The position numbers and the translations under genes were made by a program. A model generated the notes under the pieces. The model was given only the letters and a program-made list of their open reading frames with translations, did no database searches and was not told the DNA's origin. From assembly GCA_963854835.1 (NCBI GenBank), contig OY978525.1:89977807-90041806 (forward strand): DNA of 64,000 bases, given 5' to 3'. Below are positions 11,992 to 24,923 of the stretch, one piece after another; position 1 is the stretch's first letter; every line of letters begins with the position of its first letter. The DNA comes from Megamerina dolium. Lineage: Eukaryota > Arthropoda > Insecta > Diptera > Megamerinidae.

Positions 11992-12457
11992 AATTCGTTT
12001 TACAATTCCTTGCAATAAATGCTTGAATTGGTCCAAATTTGCAGTTTTTCACTCGCCTTAGTGCATTGTACATACATACATATACAAACATATGCGTGAT
12101 ATAATACATTGCGTGATAATGTGTTAGTTAACCAATATTCGTACACACATGCTGTGCTTCGCTTATGAACATGTTCATTTAACCGAATACAATAGCGGAT
12201 GTTCAACTGTGATAATTGTCAGCAGCTAATTACAATGGCAATTCAAGCACGAAAGAGAACGATACCTTTGTGGAAGGATATTATGTTGGCAATGTTTTTT
12301 ACTACTCTTTATTTTTCCATAACATTTCATGGTAATTTTAATTTTATAATTCCCAATTTCATTAGTGAAATATGCTCAAAGCTACATATACAAGAGGTTA
12401 AAGCTTGAAAATTAATTCATTTGATATAAAATCATTTCTGAAGAAAAAATTATCTGC

Positions 12458-12480
12458 AAATGCCATGTTCCATGGCATTT
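12458..12480. repeat. Short perfect hairpin
   Basis: AAATGCCATG and CATGGCATTT are separated by three bases, giving a 10-base perfect stem. Function is unknown. Confidence 0.6.
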
Positions 12481-12556
12481 TTATATTTCATTTTAAATTC
12501 ATACACGTATACTAGATAAGAAAAGACACCTTTCTCGGATATCTCTTGCTCATCCT

Positions 12557-12559
<3 letters not shown>

Positions 12560-12591
<32 letters not shown>
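12560..12591. repeat. (TC)n microsatellite
   Basis: This is about 16 perfect TC units. Confidence 0.95.
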
Positions 12592-12595
<4 letters not shown>

Positions 12596-15551
12596 TCCAC
12601 TGCATGTTTGTTACAATGTTTTTCGCTATTATTTCTCATTTGATTATGCTATTGTTTGAAATTTATTTGCAGAATTTTTGCTAATTGATAACACTGTGCA
12701 CCACCGAAGAGATGATAATACAGCATCTAATTGACGACAATATTATTGGGAAAAATATACAAATGGATCTCCAAATTTAGTCAGTGACGATACAAATTTG
12801 ACTGCAAAGTCATAATATCTTTTAATATGTTTATTGGAGAATTTTTTTTGTACATAAAGTGGAAGATGCAATCCATAGCATACTAGCATTTAACAATGGT
12901 TATTTTATACTGAGATATATTGAGATCGTCTACAGTGCTTATATGTATAATTGAATTCATAAGTACTTGTGTATACGAACTCATACATACACAATCTATA
13001 GATACAATGGGTACCTAGTTGTTTCCTCGTATTCACTTGAAGTAATATATAATTGACGCATTTTTAGCTTCTTTATTCATTATTATTGCTGTTTGTATAT
13101 AATTGGTATTTGACTTGATTTCAAAGAGTATACATGCGTGCGTCAACGCCAATTTCAGTCATTTGTATATTGACTCAGCATGATTGTCAATCAAATGCCA
13201 TGAAAGCGATTGGCAATTGAATATGAGTATATGTGAATGTGATTATGTTCATTTAAGTATGTGAATATGTATACATAGGAATGTACATGTAAATATGTTT
13301 GTATATTGAGCATTTAATACCAATTATTATTATATGCATTTTTTTTTTTGGATTAGAAGTTAATTGTAATATGATGGTTGTACGAATTAATATTTATTTC
13401 TGTTTATTTTAATACATGACACTTTTTCAAAGATATAATTCATACAAATGTTATTTATTTACACATATACGCTTGAAAAATACACTTGTGTTTAAATTCA
13501 ATAACTGTCAACATGTTCGTGATGTTTATCTCCATCATGATTGGAATTTCAGAAAGCAAAATTACTATTACTAAGTGCGCTTCTGACATTAATCCAAAGC
13601 GATGTTGAATTATCTTTGTGAGGCTAATATTAGGTTCGCATCTGTAAAATATTCAAGCACATTGTAGACCTTGCAGGTAGCTATTAAATTGACAATATAT
13701 ACTACTAATATATAGGATACCGCAAAGTATTAATGTATTTAATTGTATTTAGGTAATACAAGAACGTTTTGAAAATTGTATTTTAGACGCTAGTGCAAAT
13801 AAAATTCATATATGCACTTTATACGTACATATTTCCGTATTGTACATATGTATGTATGTACGAATAAAATCACAAACTCATCACAATATAAATCAATGTA
13901 TACATATATTACAATAAAAATCAATTCAATTTCATTTGATTGTATCATAGACAACAAATCGCGATTTGGTTGCTGTTGATGAATTTATATCAACAACGAT
14001 AAAATCGTAAACGAAAATCAACAACAAAGAACAATAATAACAATACCAATAATACTATTTATATCAATACCAATGGAAATGACAATTTTACTATAGTCGT
14101 ATTGTCATTTTATTTTACGATTTGATTGACGTGTGTTATTAGTTACAATACTGTTCATTACTGCTTTCTCTATATTCTATTGTTGTTGCTACTACTAGTC
14201 ACATTGTCACATATACTCGGACTGCCTACTGTAAGAAAAACATATAAATACAATACATTTGTACATGTATATAGTATTTTACTACGCCTTTAATATGACT
14301 GTTGGTGAATACATAGCAAAACTTTATGCTTCAAGGGTATTCATATGAAACTTCTTATGAATATATATGTACGTGCCTATGTTCTAGCAAATAGCTTCAT
14401 AGCTTCATATAATGTCGTACATATATTTTGGTATTCCATATTCTCCCCTCCTTCAAATTATTCGATATTTACTCTTTGGCGCACTTGTTTTAATATTGGT
14501 ATGCCTTTGGGGTTGTGCTTCCTTTCACGATGAGTTACATGAGTCGTATATGCGCAATTACATGCCCCCATTCCCTTCTCTGATCATCACTACCTATGCA
14601 TAGGTCCTCTAGCCGCCTACCCGCCATTGTAAAATGTGCTGATACATGTGTTTTATGGCTAATATTTATTAGTGTACATAGGCATATGTATGTACTCGTA
14701 TATGCATTAAGAATCACTGTGCTCACTGCACTGTATAGTCTAATTTTAGCTGATACTGGTGTTACATTAATATGGCCCAAATTCATGTACCTACTTCTTT
14801 TGACACAAACATGAGTATGTACAGTGATAAACATATACAGTTGTGAACATGAAAATAACAGCGTGTTGTGTGCCAAAAAATGTAGTCCATCACTATTTAC
14901 AATCATTGTTTAATTATTTGGTAAATGCTTTGATTATCTATTCGCAATATGGTTGGTTAAATTAATGTAGCTAAAGAAACATGGCAAATCATCTATACTT
15001 AAAAAATTTCCCAAGGTACGGTAGGTGTAAAATTTAGATAATCGCATTTTGACAAATAAGTATTGATAAAGATAATATTTATATATCCATATATTATAAA
15101 ATAATATTCTTTTGTCTGATTAGCAATAATTATTTGTTAAAATGCGTGTGTCAAAATTGATATTTTACAAATTCAAACGAAACAGTAACTTTCGGTGGAT
15201 GTGTACTGAAAGTAGTCTGTGCATTGCTCTCGCTCTAATTACTAACGTAGTTTTCGCACTGCTAATTTTGTACTAATTGGATCTCATATGTAAGCAATCT
15301 CAAATTTTTTCTGCACGAGGGTGAATGGTAATTTGAATTGTAATTTGTTCAACTCTTCACTCGGCTTGATTAATTTTAATATGCTGATGTTAATGGACCG
15401 TCAATTTGACTTCTTTTAAAATAAATGAATGCGGTCGATTCTATCGTTTTTAAAATTGTGGTATATAGATAGATATTTTTTTAATAGTCAGCACTTAATT
15501 ACATACTTACTAAAATCAGCAATAAATTACTACAAGAGAACTCTTTGGGTT

Positions 15552-15600
15552 TTGAAACATCTGAAGGTATGCAGCGTACGAGTACCTTCAGATGGATTCA
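15552..15600. repeat. Inverted repeat with 12-base perfect core
   Basis: CATCTGAAGGTA (15558-15569) and TACCTTCAGATG (15583-15594) are perfect inverted copies around a 13-base loop. Outside them TTTGAAA and GATTCAA extend the stem with a one-base bulge to about 18 pairs. It could form an RNA hairpin, but the stem is short for a microRNA precursor. Confidence 0.55.
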
Positions 15601-18600
15601 ACCATCCGATATGCAGTGAAATTTCAAATTATCATTATTTGGTGGCAAATATTACTAACAGATTCCTAGCAATCAATCAACTTTATATTTAACATAAAAA
15701 ACACAATTATGCATGTTCATCGAAATGCTACAGAAATATTGCAAGTTGGAATGTCAAAAAGAGGCCAAGCTAAATAACATATTTCTGTTTATAAGATTGA
15801 AAAGTACAAACAAATAATATGTATACATTTTAGTGTTCACATCTGTACTCACAAGCATGCATCCATACATCGAATGAGTAGTACTAAAGTACGTATAAGT
15901 AGTTGATGCTGCTGCGGTTTAATAGCATTGAGAGATGATACTTTTGACGACTGATGGTTCATTATATTTGTATACTTATTCTTCTCTTTTTCAAATCTAC
16001 CAGTATACCGGTGTATAGATATGAGTCGTGGTTTTTACTTTGAAACGTGTTAATGTTATGCGTGTAGTGTAAGTACATACGTTTCGTACACCAGTATTGT
16101 GATGCATTAACATAGAAAATCAAACAGCAAAACTCATTCAAGTTTGCTTTTCTGTGATCTATATTTATCTACTTTTTCTCCTATCGACGCTTTTACCTTA
16201 ATATACGAGTATATATGTAATTTAAGAAGATCCAAGAAAACGTCGTGATGTTATATATTGATGTGGTTATGAGTTACATGTAAATTTATGGAGCAGATAA
16301 ATTGTAGACAATTTCGATGAAGATTATTTATTTCAGATGTGATTATAAAACCAATTTTTAAGTATTGTCTTGATGAATTAGATTTTGTTCTATAAACAGA
16401 AGCCTGTTTAGTGTTTTATCTTCCACTTATTGATGTAGAACATTTGGTCTAGCTACACCACAAATTTCAGTATTATATTGTATTTTGTGATTGCTTTTGT
16501 ATGAAATTTTATTTAAAATAAATCGAACACATGCAACATCAACACGATCCACAGAAACAAAACGCACTGGTAAGTTTTTATTATGGATTAGCTTACCCTT
16601 TTTCACGCCTGGTGCAATGAAAGCGAATGAGGAGGTAAGTATTTTTGGGAAAATCTTGTGACAGAAGAATTATTGTAGTTTGGTCATACATTTCTTTACT
16701 TTAAGGGTCATTCCAGGGCTATTATATTTTGAACACAATTTTGTAGGGCAGCCCTATTAAGAAAGTAGGATTATTTAAATCCAATCCTTTGGGTAAGTGA
16801 TTAGGTTATGTCTTACTCTTTTATGGTCAACAATTTTCTATGGGAGCCCTGCTAAATTTTGGTTTAAATACGAGGTAATACAAAAAATCACTTGCCAAGA
16901 GCAACTCTAATTGTCATGTTCTTCGTTTCATAGAATGGTGCTACTGCAGTTGCTATTATTGTATTAGATTTTTATATACTCGCATAAGCAAAATGTATGC
17001 CAATCAACTGCGTATGGATGCGAGTATGAAAATATTTTGGTATGATTATGATGATCGAATAACTACGGTGTCGATGAGTGAGAACAGAGATAGCGGAAAA
17101 ACGGTTTAAATTTCGCCATTGTGGCTTTTGCTGTTTCTGTCGTTGATACATGTACCATATTAAATTGTGAATTTAGTGGCAAGATAACATATTATGTAGT
17201 GCTAAATTAGAGATACGCTGTAGCAATTATGAATAACTTGTTCGGAATATATCAGAAGTGAAATTAAATGAATAAGAACGACAACAGTTACAGCTCTAAC
17301 AATAATGCCACATCATGAATTAATGGAGATATATGTAGACACCTATGTTTACAAATATGCAAACACATCATACCATGCTTTTAAGTAGAATCTGCCCCAA
17401 ATAAATCATTCATTGTTAGATCAAATCCACGAGTAGTTGTATGGAATATAATATCGGAAATGGTGCAATAAGTACACGAGCTTTTAATTCAAAATTAATT
17501 ACATTTTGAGTACCTATTTTCCCAATTATGATGAGTACAAATTGGTAGGCAAAATATTCAGGTAAAATGATGATATTTTGTCTTTTTAGATATCATAATC
17601 ACAACGCGATTAATATAGGTGGGTATAATTTAAAAAATTTACATAATATCACATATCTTGCCAGGAGTGCCTTAATACTTATCCTACACCTTTGAATCAA
17701 CCACGAATGGTACATATCTACTATACACAATTACAAGTCTACGTGAGATTATAGTCACATGCTGCAATTTAGGTCAATGCGATACTTACGTATTTCATAT
17801 AAGCATATAGGTAGATGGTGCGAAAATAAGCTGATCATTTTTCACGTTCCCTCTTTCTCTTTATCTCCGTGTGCTCAACGCTCGATATGCCAGAGCAAAG
17901 AGGATTTTCAAAGCAACTAATTTTTAATTATCTAAGATAATCTACCTATGCGGTGTCTTTCTCTGTCTTTTAACAACCTTCTGCTTTCATTCTAAGAACA
18001 CATGTTCAATTACACACACACCATCTGAAAGCTTGCCTATAAACGACAGTACAATCATATATGTACCATAAGTATTATTGAGGTCATATGAAATGAAAAT
18101 TTAAAGGCAATATATTCATACCTTTACTACATATATATGTATAATAGAATATAGCATATACTACTCATTGTGGTTATGATAATGTGTTGCAGTCTATCTA
18201 CGTATGAACACAAAAATAAATTTCAGCACATACTGCTGATACTATTGAAAATGAATAATATTACTAATGCATTTTGGGTGTAAATTCAATACAATAAGCT
18301 TCAACCACTCGCCCACTAAATTACACTGATAACTCACATACATCTACTCAATATCCAATTCAATCGAACTTGACCACGCATAACTTTAATTACTACATTA
18401 GCTGACAGACTATAGTTATGTACATATATGCAAGATGTAAATACAGGCTAGTTCGTATACAGTTTGGCTCTGTACGTAGAGAGTGGCATATTACATATGT
18501 AGTCGTATATCTCATTATATGATACCTTCATCTTTGTGGGTCTTATCTTGACTTATCCTTTTTAATGACAACTTGCCGTAGATATGATCGATTTCAAAGA

Positions 18601-18861
18601 CTACACATAAAAAACAAAATATGAAACTTTTTCCAAATGATGTTTATATACGGAATACGTTAATTCAATATGAAACAGAATACAATTTAAGTCTCTTCTA
18701 CAAATTTTGAATGACTATAATGTATAAGTTGGCAGATAATCAAGGAATTTCCCCCTCAGCATTGGTCTATTGTAGTGGAAGGAAGCGTAACGCGTTAAAA
18801 AGTATATCCAATTGATTGGTCTATTCGTGAACAAAACTCATTGATAGTATTCTACTATACT

Positions 18862-19235
18862 TCTACTGTGGGTGCCGTAGCTCAGGGGTTACTATGTTGG
18901 TCTTCTGATCTGTAGGCGTGGGTTCAATCCCCGGCTGAAACATAACAAATTGAATATAGAACAAATTTTTTCCGAACGGTACCCCCGGTTGGCAAGCAAT
19001 TGGCAATTATTCCGGAAGTGACAATTTCCCATGAAGAAGCTTTTAAGAGAACACTGTGGCAAAGCTCAGAAAAACTGATATCGCAAGAGATCTGCCGTTC
19101 GGCACATTCTAATATAAGCAGATACCTACTAATGCTGTCCAAAATTTAACACGCCAAACAGTACTGGAAGAGAAGCTCGGCCAAATAGCCCTTCGGGACT
19201 TATAAGTGCCACATATTTATTTATTTATTTATTTT
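18862..19235 (+). mobile_element. Complete tRNA-derived SINE (copy 4) with 14-base target-site duplication
   Basis: The insertion is bounded by TATTCTACTATACT at 18848-18861 and 19236-19249. The head runs GGGTGCCGTAGCTCAGGGG (A-box-like TAGCTCAGGGG) to GGGTTCAATCCCCGGC (B-box-like GGTTCAATCC) about 35 bases on. The body follows, then GCCAAATAGCCCTTCGGGAC, and the tail is GTGCCACATATTTATTTATTT. The perfect duplication and the full head make this a good reference copy. The open frame on the minus strand (18924-19142) is only a SINE translation. Confidence 0.92.
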
Positions 19236-19249
19236 TATTCTACTATACT

Positions 19250-19499
19250 ACATACTATACTAAATAAACTGGCAACATAAATCGCTTCTATGTTAATGGC
19301 AAAATGGAAAAAACTGTTTGCACAAAAAACCATCCTTATTACCTGCTAATGAGTTTGGAATTAGAATCAAATAGGTTTAATTTTTAAAGACAGATAAGAC
19401 AAATACCATTTAAGTGGTATGTTGGCTTTAAATCTGGAGTTCGTTGAACTTTGTGTGCTCTCAACGCCAAATCTATTAGTAAAATCCGTCATGTCGCTT
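19250..19499. other. Noncoding spacer
   Basis: No feature was recognised. Confidence 0.4.
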
Positions 19500-19792
19500 T
19501 CCAATTGTTCTGAACGTCGTGTAATTGACACTCGTGGATTTTCCTTGCATTAACTATGGGAATTTACTTTAGTGAACGAGTCAGACGTAAACCAATTTAA
19601 TGTTTTACATCCGCTACACCACCGGTCTCTTCAAATTTTTTTATTAGAAATCTTATTTCAGCTTCACATGTACGATTATGACGACCATATTCTGCACCTA
19701 ATTACATACGGAAAACAATTTTTACAGAACGTAAATTTTCGTAATAAAGTTGGACAAATTCTATACGTTGCTGTCTACTATACGGTGACATT
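19500..19792 (-). pseudogene. Mariner-type transposase N-terminal fragment
   Basis: The minus strand reads MSPYSRQQRIEFVQLYYEN, then LRSVKIVFRM and a stop, then LGAEYGRHNRTCEAEIR and IKKFEETGGVADVKH. This matches the helix-turn-helix half of the same transposase type as at 6374-7395 (YYENSCSVRNVFRAL). It carries stops and lacks the catalytic half. The limits of the element could not be placed, and no inverted termini were found. Confidence 0.7.
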
Positions 19793-20876
19793 TTGTAAAA
19801 TAGCAAACCTTCTTCTTTCCAAATGTCCATAGACTAAACAAAAATGGCGCACAATATGGCGTCAAAAAAAGTCTATAATGGAAAATCCGTCAGTCTCATA
19901 GGCTAAAACTATTCGATTTGAAAAATAAAAAACACACAATAATATTTTTCATGGCAATTGATGAAATTTTACAGTGGGCCTTAATGTAAAACTGACCGAT
20001 CTGTTTTTTTTTCTTCACGTATTCCCCTAACAACGATCTTATAAGGTGTTTGCGGTGTTGGGTGTGCTACATTTGCAAACATTGTCAAACAATTTCGACT
20101 TGTATTTGCTAGAAATTCAATCATCCAAGCACTTTCACAGTTCCTATATCACAAAAAAGTAAAGGTAGTGAACTCCTTATCTCGCTCCAGTCTCCAGTTT
20201 ATCAGAATCCAGTATGCCGTAAAAATGTGAGTATAATTTGCGTACTGTAGGTAAACTACCTCCGTACCTACAATATCTCATGATAATTAAAATATTGACA
20301 ATTTGTAGTACTGATAATTCATGTATCTATAAAATCAACTTTCAAAAACTTCTTTTTATACCAAATGTATTAAAAATGCTCTAGCTTGCCAATTAAAATT
20401 CTTTCTTAAGGCAGCATAAAGGTTAAAAATCCGATACCACAATAGTCCCGCGTAACAGAATTTCCTCATATGTTTATTCCAAATTAATATTTTATATTTT
20501 GAAATAACATTCCATTTCCATTTATATACAACATATTATTTTAGAAATATAGCAATATATTATTTTTAAAGAAAATAGCTTCAAACAAAAATGATCGAAA
20601 ACAGGTTTTCAGCTAAAAAGTAAAAATAAATAAAATAAAATTTTAGCTACAAAGTAAACATATCATAATATGGAAGTGTCTTTTTGTAACTGAAATAATT
20701 AAATATGCACATACGAAAATATTTAAATTTATAATATATTTTAGTATATATGACTAAAATTCATATAAAAATGAGTTCAAAGCACTCTGCAATGCTATGT
20801 AAATCAGACCAAAAGCATAGAGATTTCTATATGTTCTAAAATAGTTTCTTCTTCTTCGTGAACTAACTTAAGAAAG
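19793..20876. other. Noncoding upstream region of the first secreted-protein gene
   Basis: AT-rich DNA with no recognised transposon. It probably includes upstream control sequence of the gene starting at 20977, but no defined binding site can be named. Confidence 0.4.
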
Positions 20877-20916
20877 TATAAATAAGATCACAACCTGGTA
20901 TTTAAGCTTTAGTCGT
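20877..20916 (+). promoter_or_regulatory. Core promoter of the first secreted-protein gene
   Basis: TATAAATA at 20877-20884 lies about 34 bases before an initiator-like TTTAGTCG, with a likely start at the A of 20911. This leaves a 5' leader of about 66 bases with no upstream ATG. The paralogous gene at 31473 has the same TATA-to-initiator spacing. Confidence 0.6.
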
Positions 20917-20976
20917 TTCAAAATTGCCGCAAAAACTTAGCATAATAAAAATAGAGGAAAGCAAAGAATTACAAGA

Positions 20977-22245
20977 ATGGTGAATAATGATATTTATTTT
21001 GTGCTACTTGTAATGTGTGCATTCGCTTCAAGCATAGAAGCTGGTAGGTGATTACTGCCGTATGGCATGCTTATTACCCAAATGATATCAAATTGATACA
21101 CATATCCAATATAAACGTCTTTTTGGTTTTGATCCTTCTCATTTTAAGCAACAAGTGCTGAACGTTTGGTCAAATTTCATCCAGTTACGCGTGAACAATA
21201 CGAACTCATATTGGACTCTGTACCTGATGTGCATCTAATTGGTGGCGATAATGGATATCACTCATTAAATGATTTACGCTCCAGTATTACACAAAATATT
21301 GCGACACGCCTACAACAATTGGTGAATATCACTGAATTGGAAGCGATCAACAATGATGAGAATAGTGATGTGAAATTAGAAAGCTCTCCATTGTGTATTG
21401 TAAAGACGATTGATCTGGAAACTGTACTGCGAGACAATGATGATGAAGACCATGGCTCACCTCGGGACGGTGGAGATGATGAATTCTATGATTTCGATGA
21501 TGAGGCAATTGTAAATTGTGTTATTGTGGTGAAACCAAAAACAGAAGAAACCACATCTGATGACGATAGAGAGGATGAAAAGGAAAATTCTGAAATTAAT
21601 AATCAAGAAAAAGACGCAGCCGGCATCAAAGAAAAAAATGATAGTATTAACGAAAAGGATAAGAATAGTGAAAGAGGTAAAACAAAAAATGAAATGAAAC
21701 AATATGTTTTTTTGGGTGAGAGAACGCAACAATCTGCCATAAAAAATAAATCAGTTACTAAGACCAAACCAAATCATGATGCAGGCGAGGGTATAACGTC
21801 CACCACAATGAAAAAACCAAACACCAGAAGACGAACACAATACAATCATTCTAAAAGGAGAGATCCACCGGCAGCATTAGCAAAACATCAACGGAAGTCA
21901 TCACTACGCAGACGTCCACAAATTCAACCATATCCACAGGCACCACCTCAGACACCATGGCTAGGTTATCATCCTTTCTATTATAATGGCTATCAGCCGC
22001 CAGCCTTTACACGTGCCTTCTATCCCAACTATAATAATTATCCTTTGGATTATTCAGAATACAATATTTATGGCCATTCGGGTAAACCCGAACCTAATGG
22101 ACCACAACTCATAAATACACACACAAAGCGACGAAGAGTTAGCATTCCCATGGTAGAAGAACAAGATGAAGTAGAAAAAGATGATGATTCTGAGGATGAT
22201 GAGGCCGATAAGACAGAAAATGATGACAGCGGTGAAATTGAATAA
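20977..22245 (+). CDS. Secreted low-complexity acidic protein, paralog A (two exons)
   Basis: Coding exons are 20977-21043 and 21149-22245. The 105-base intron starts GTAGGT and ends TTTTAAG (phase 1). The spliced product is 387 residues. Residues 1-22 are a signal peptide (hydrophobic FVLLVMCAFA, likely cleaved after SIEA), so the protein should enter the secretory route. A conserved block LVKFHPVTREQYELIL starts at residue 29, and a NIT glycosylation site lies near residue 82. SPLCIV has Cys105 and IVNCVIVV has Cys146. The rest is low complexity: Asp/Glu/Lys-rich (about 150-210), basic (RRRTQYNHSKRR), Pro/Tyr-rich (about 260-320) and a very acidic tail. I do not recognise the family, and no enzymatic motif is visible. 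The paralog lies at 31473-32957. The start is favoured because only this exon supplies a signal peptide in the right phase. Function is unknown; a structural, eggshell, silk/saliva or reproductive-fluid role is guesswork. Confidence 0.8.
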
Positions 22246-22900
22246 GAACATTAAAAATATAATTTATGTGTATTTAGTTTCTAAGATTATGTTCAATATT
22301 TTATGTGTTTGTTGTTTGTTCTGCTTGTTTTCATGAATACTTTTGTGAAGTAGAGTCTGTGTATGAAGTCAATATGAATATGTATTATCTGTTACTATAT
22401 TTTTTTCTACTTACAGTATCTATGATACTTGTGTAAAATGAACATAACCGTACTTATCATAATATCTTTGATAATACGTGTATTCATACATATATACCTG
22501 ACACATATGGGTTATTAATATTTGCATATATGAGAATGAACATTATAATCATAAATATGGAAAGAAACAAGAGCATTTATCAATGCAAAAGGTTTGTAAA
22601 TACAGGTATATAAAGTTTTTGGTAGATTTATATTTTATTTTTGAAAAATTAATTACAACAAAAAAGAATAGTATGAGTAAAATTGGTCCAGGGTGTCAGG
22701 AACAATCGAATATATTTACCACAGAATATTTTCATAACAAACAATACAATTTACATATATGCTCCGAGGTTTCAAAATCCATTTCACAGAATCAACAGAC
22801 TTCAGTGTTGAGTAAATCTAACTTGTATAAGTGATACTTCAGATTGCAATGGCATGTAACTAGGTACAATTCCAGCAATTGCTTTGCTTACCGCCGACTC
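22246..22900. other. 3' flank of paralog A
   Basis: Probably includes the 3' UTR. No canonical AATAAA was found close to the stop; an A/T-rich AAAAATATAATT follows at about 22252. Nothing else was recognised. Confidence 0.4.
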
Positions 22901-24200
22901 ATTTTTATACCCTGCATAATGCAATATGCATGGTATATTCATTTCGGTCAGATGTTTGTGTCCACTTGAAGGAATCTCCGGAGATATAGACATGGATATA
23001 TATTCGTGATCAGCGTCGATTAAATTTTCGATTTAACGATGTCCGTCCGTCCGTCCGTCCGTCCGTCCGTCCGTCCGTCTGTCTGTCACCTGGCTGGTTC
23101 GCACGATAACTTGAGTAAATATTGAGCTATTTCGATGAAATTTGGCATAAGTAATCTATGATCCAAGGGTACGGAGAGGATTGATATTGGGCATGATCGG
23201 TCAATAACCACGCCCACACCAAGCATTCAAAGCAACTAACCTCGAAATTTTCAAAATCTTTAACTTGCTATAACTCACACAATATACCACTTGGGACAAC
23301 AATATTTTGCACATAGACTTACATTATACTACTATATAACATCGCCAAAAGTGGTTGAGCCACGCCTACTTTTTAGCGTAGCTCTCATACAAAGTGTCTG
23401 TACTTCTTTTAAATTGAAACTGCTGTAACTTCTTCAATCTTCTGTCTACAATAACCATAATTGACACTTAGATTAACACGGTAGTCAGAAATAATATGGC
23501 AGAAAACCAATGTGCCACGCCCACTCCTTTTTGGGTCTGCCATACAAAGTTGCGGAAATTAAAAAAAAATGTTACCGGTTATAACTTGCAAACTATTCAG
23601 CGTAGAATAACGAGATTTAAGGTGTGGATTAGTATTGTACGAGCAACTAGGCTCACAGAAAATGGGTGCACCACGCCCAGTGTTTATCGTAGCCCCCATA
23701 CAAATTTTAAATTGAAACAGCTGTAACTTAAGCAATCTTATGTCTACAATAACCATAATTGACACTTAAATTAATATCGTAGTCGGAAATAATCTGGCGA
23801 AAAATCAGCGTACCACGCCCACTTCTTATTGGGGCTCCCATACAAAGTTGAGGAAATTAAACAAAAATGTTAACCACCATAACTTAGAAACTATTCAACG
23901 TAGGACACCAAATTTAAGGTGTGGATTAACATTGAAAAATTAATTGGATTTACTAGAAAGTGGTAAGCCACGCCCACTTTTTATATAGCTCCCATACTAA
24001 GCCTCGGAATTATCTTAAAATCCTTTTACTTCGTCAAAGTCAACCATATTTCGGGTGTAAATTAGTAGTATATGCAAAAATTGTTTCTCGAAAAGTGGAA
24101 ATAAAAGAAAAGTTGGATATTCGAGTAAACTTTTTATATACAAATCTACATATGCAGGGTATAGTTTGGTCGGCCCCAGCCGACTGTAAGGAGATTTTTT
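22901..24200 (+). repeat. Complex dispersed repeat, copy 2 (medium form)
   Basis: It has the same ends as copy 1 (TATACCCTGCATAATGCAAT on the left; TGCAGGGTATAGTTTGGTC plus the GTCGGC/GCCGAC hairpin on the right) and a (GTCC)n run near 23041-23080. The interior has about two units of roughly 300 bases. Each is made of two related halves with CCACGCC(C/T)AC followed by CCCATACAAA, and with CTTCTGTCTACAATAACC. The short open frames inside are chance. Confidence 0.88.
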
Positions 24201-24914
24201 CTATTCACTTCTCGATAGCTTTTTATTGAAACGGCACCTAATGGATCAATACTCTGGTTAATTTAGTTTATTTAGCTGAGAAGTAATAAAAAGCAATTCC
24301 ATAAACTGCGTCAAAACAGAAAATCGTGGACACAATTATTTTTTATGTTTAGAAAGTCATCGTTGTTAATTTTCCAAACGACATATGGTCTTATTTTTCG
24401 ATTGCACCACTTTGTAATGCAAATGCTACGACCTAATGCAAAACTGCAAAACAAACGATAATTCTGGAAGACAGCGCATTCTGGAAAAATGTGTCGATGG
24501 CCGCTGTTTACTTACACTTTGTCAAATACGTCGGTATATGCTTAGAAATTGTGTTACTTGGTTTCATAGAGTTAGCATTTAGATCCCAAGTCGCTCATAA
24601 TGCTTTATTGTTAGAAAAATTAATATCCAAAGTGAAACAGCGCCGAGTGACCTGATGATATTGAAAAGCATTTTCCAAGTATACGTTTCAATAGCACTTT
24701 ACCATTGTAATGTATTTTGCGAGTCCACATTATATTTGCATAACGGCAATGTAAATTTACAATCCAAATATTTTACAAAATTTACAAATTAAAACCATAC
24801 TTAATAATCTTAATTATTTCTTAAAAATTGCAAATTTCTTTTATACAAACCGTTTTAAATAGGCGAAAAGTTAACCATATTTTTCTTAATTAAGCTGAAA
24901 TTAACACAGTTTCA
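24201..24914. other. Noncoding stretch
   Basis: No feature was recognised between the complex repeat and the LINE insertion. Confidence 0.4.
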
Positions 24915-24923
24915 AATATTAAC

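Larger units (their letters stand above)
12000..18847. other. Long noncoding stretch (about 6.8 kb)
   Basis: Apart from simple repeats and two small inverted repeats (separate entries) nothing was recognised. The open frames (12199-12408, 14345-14906 both strands, 15429-15692) have no family-like motif, and composition is uniformly AT-rich. It could be intergenic or the interior of a large intron. Confidence 0.5.

Noticed and set aside
11717..12109. 130-codon minus-strand frame as a gene
   Set aside because: It crosses the boundary of the inverted-repeat element at 11991 and has no recognisable motif.
14535..14906. 123-codon minus-strand frame as a gene
   Set aside because: An overlapping frame on the other strand is similarly long, composition is random and no motif was seen.
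16700..16880. Possible further inverted-repeat element (AGGGCTATTA, GGGAGCCCTGCTAA)
   Set aside because: The partial palindromic phrases could not be paired into proper termini, and no target duplication was found.
18880..18945. A free tRNA gene, since A- and B-box-like sites are present
   Set aside because: The same head recurs before identical SINE bodies and the acceptor stem does not close. It is the SINE promoter.
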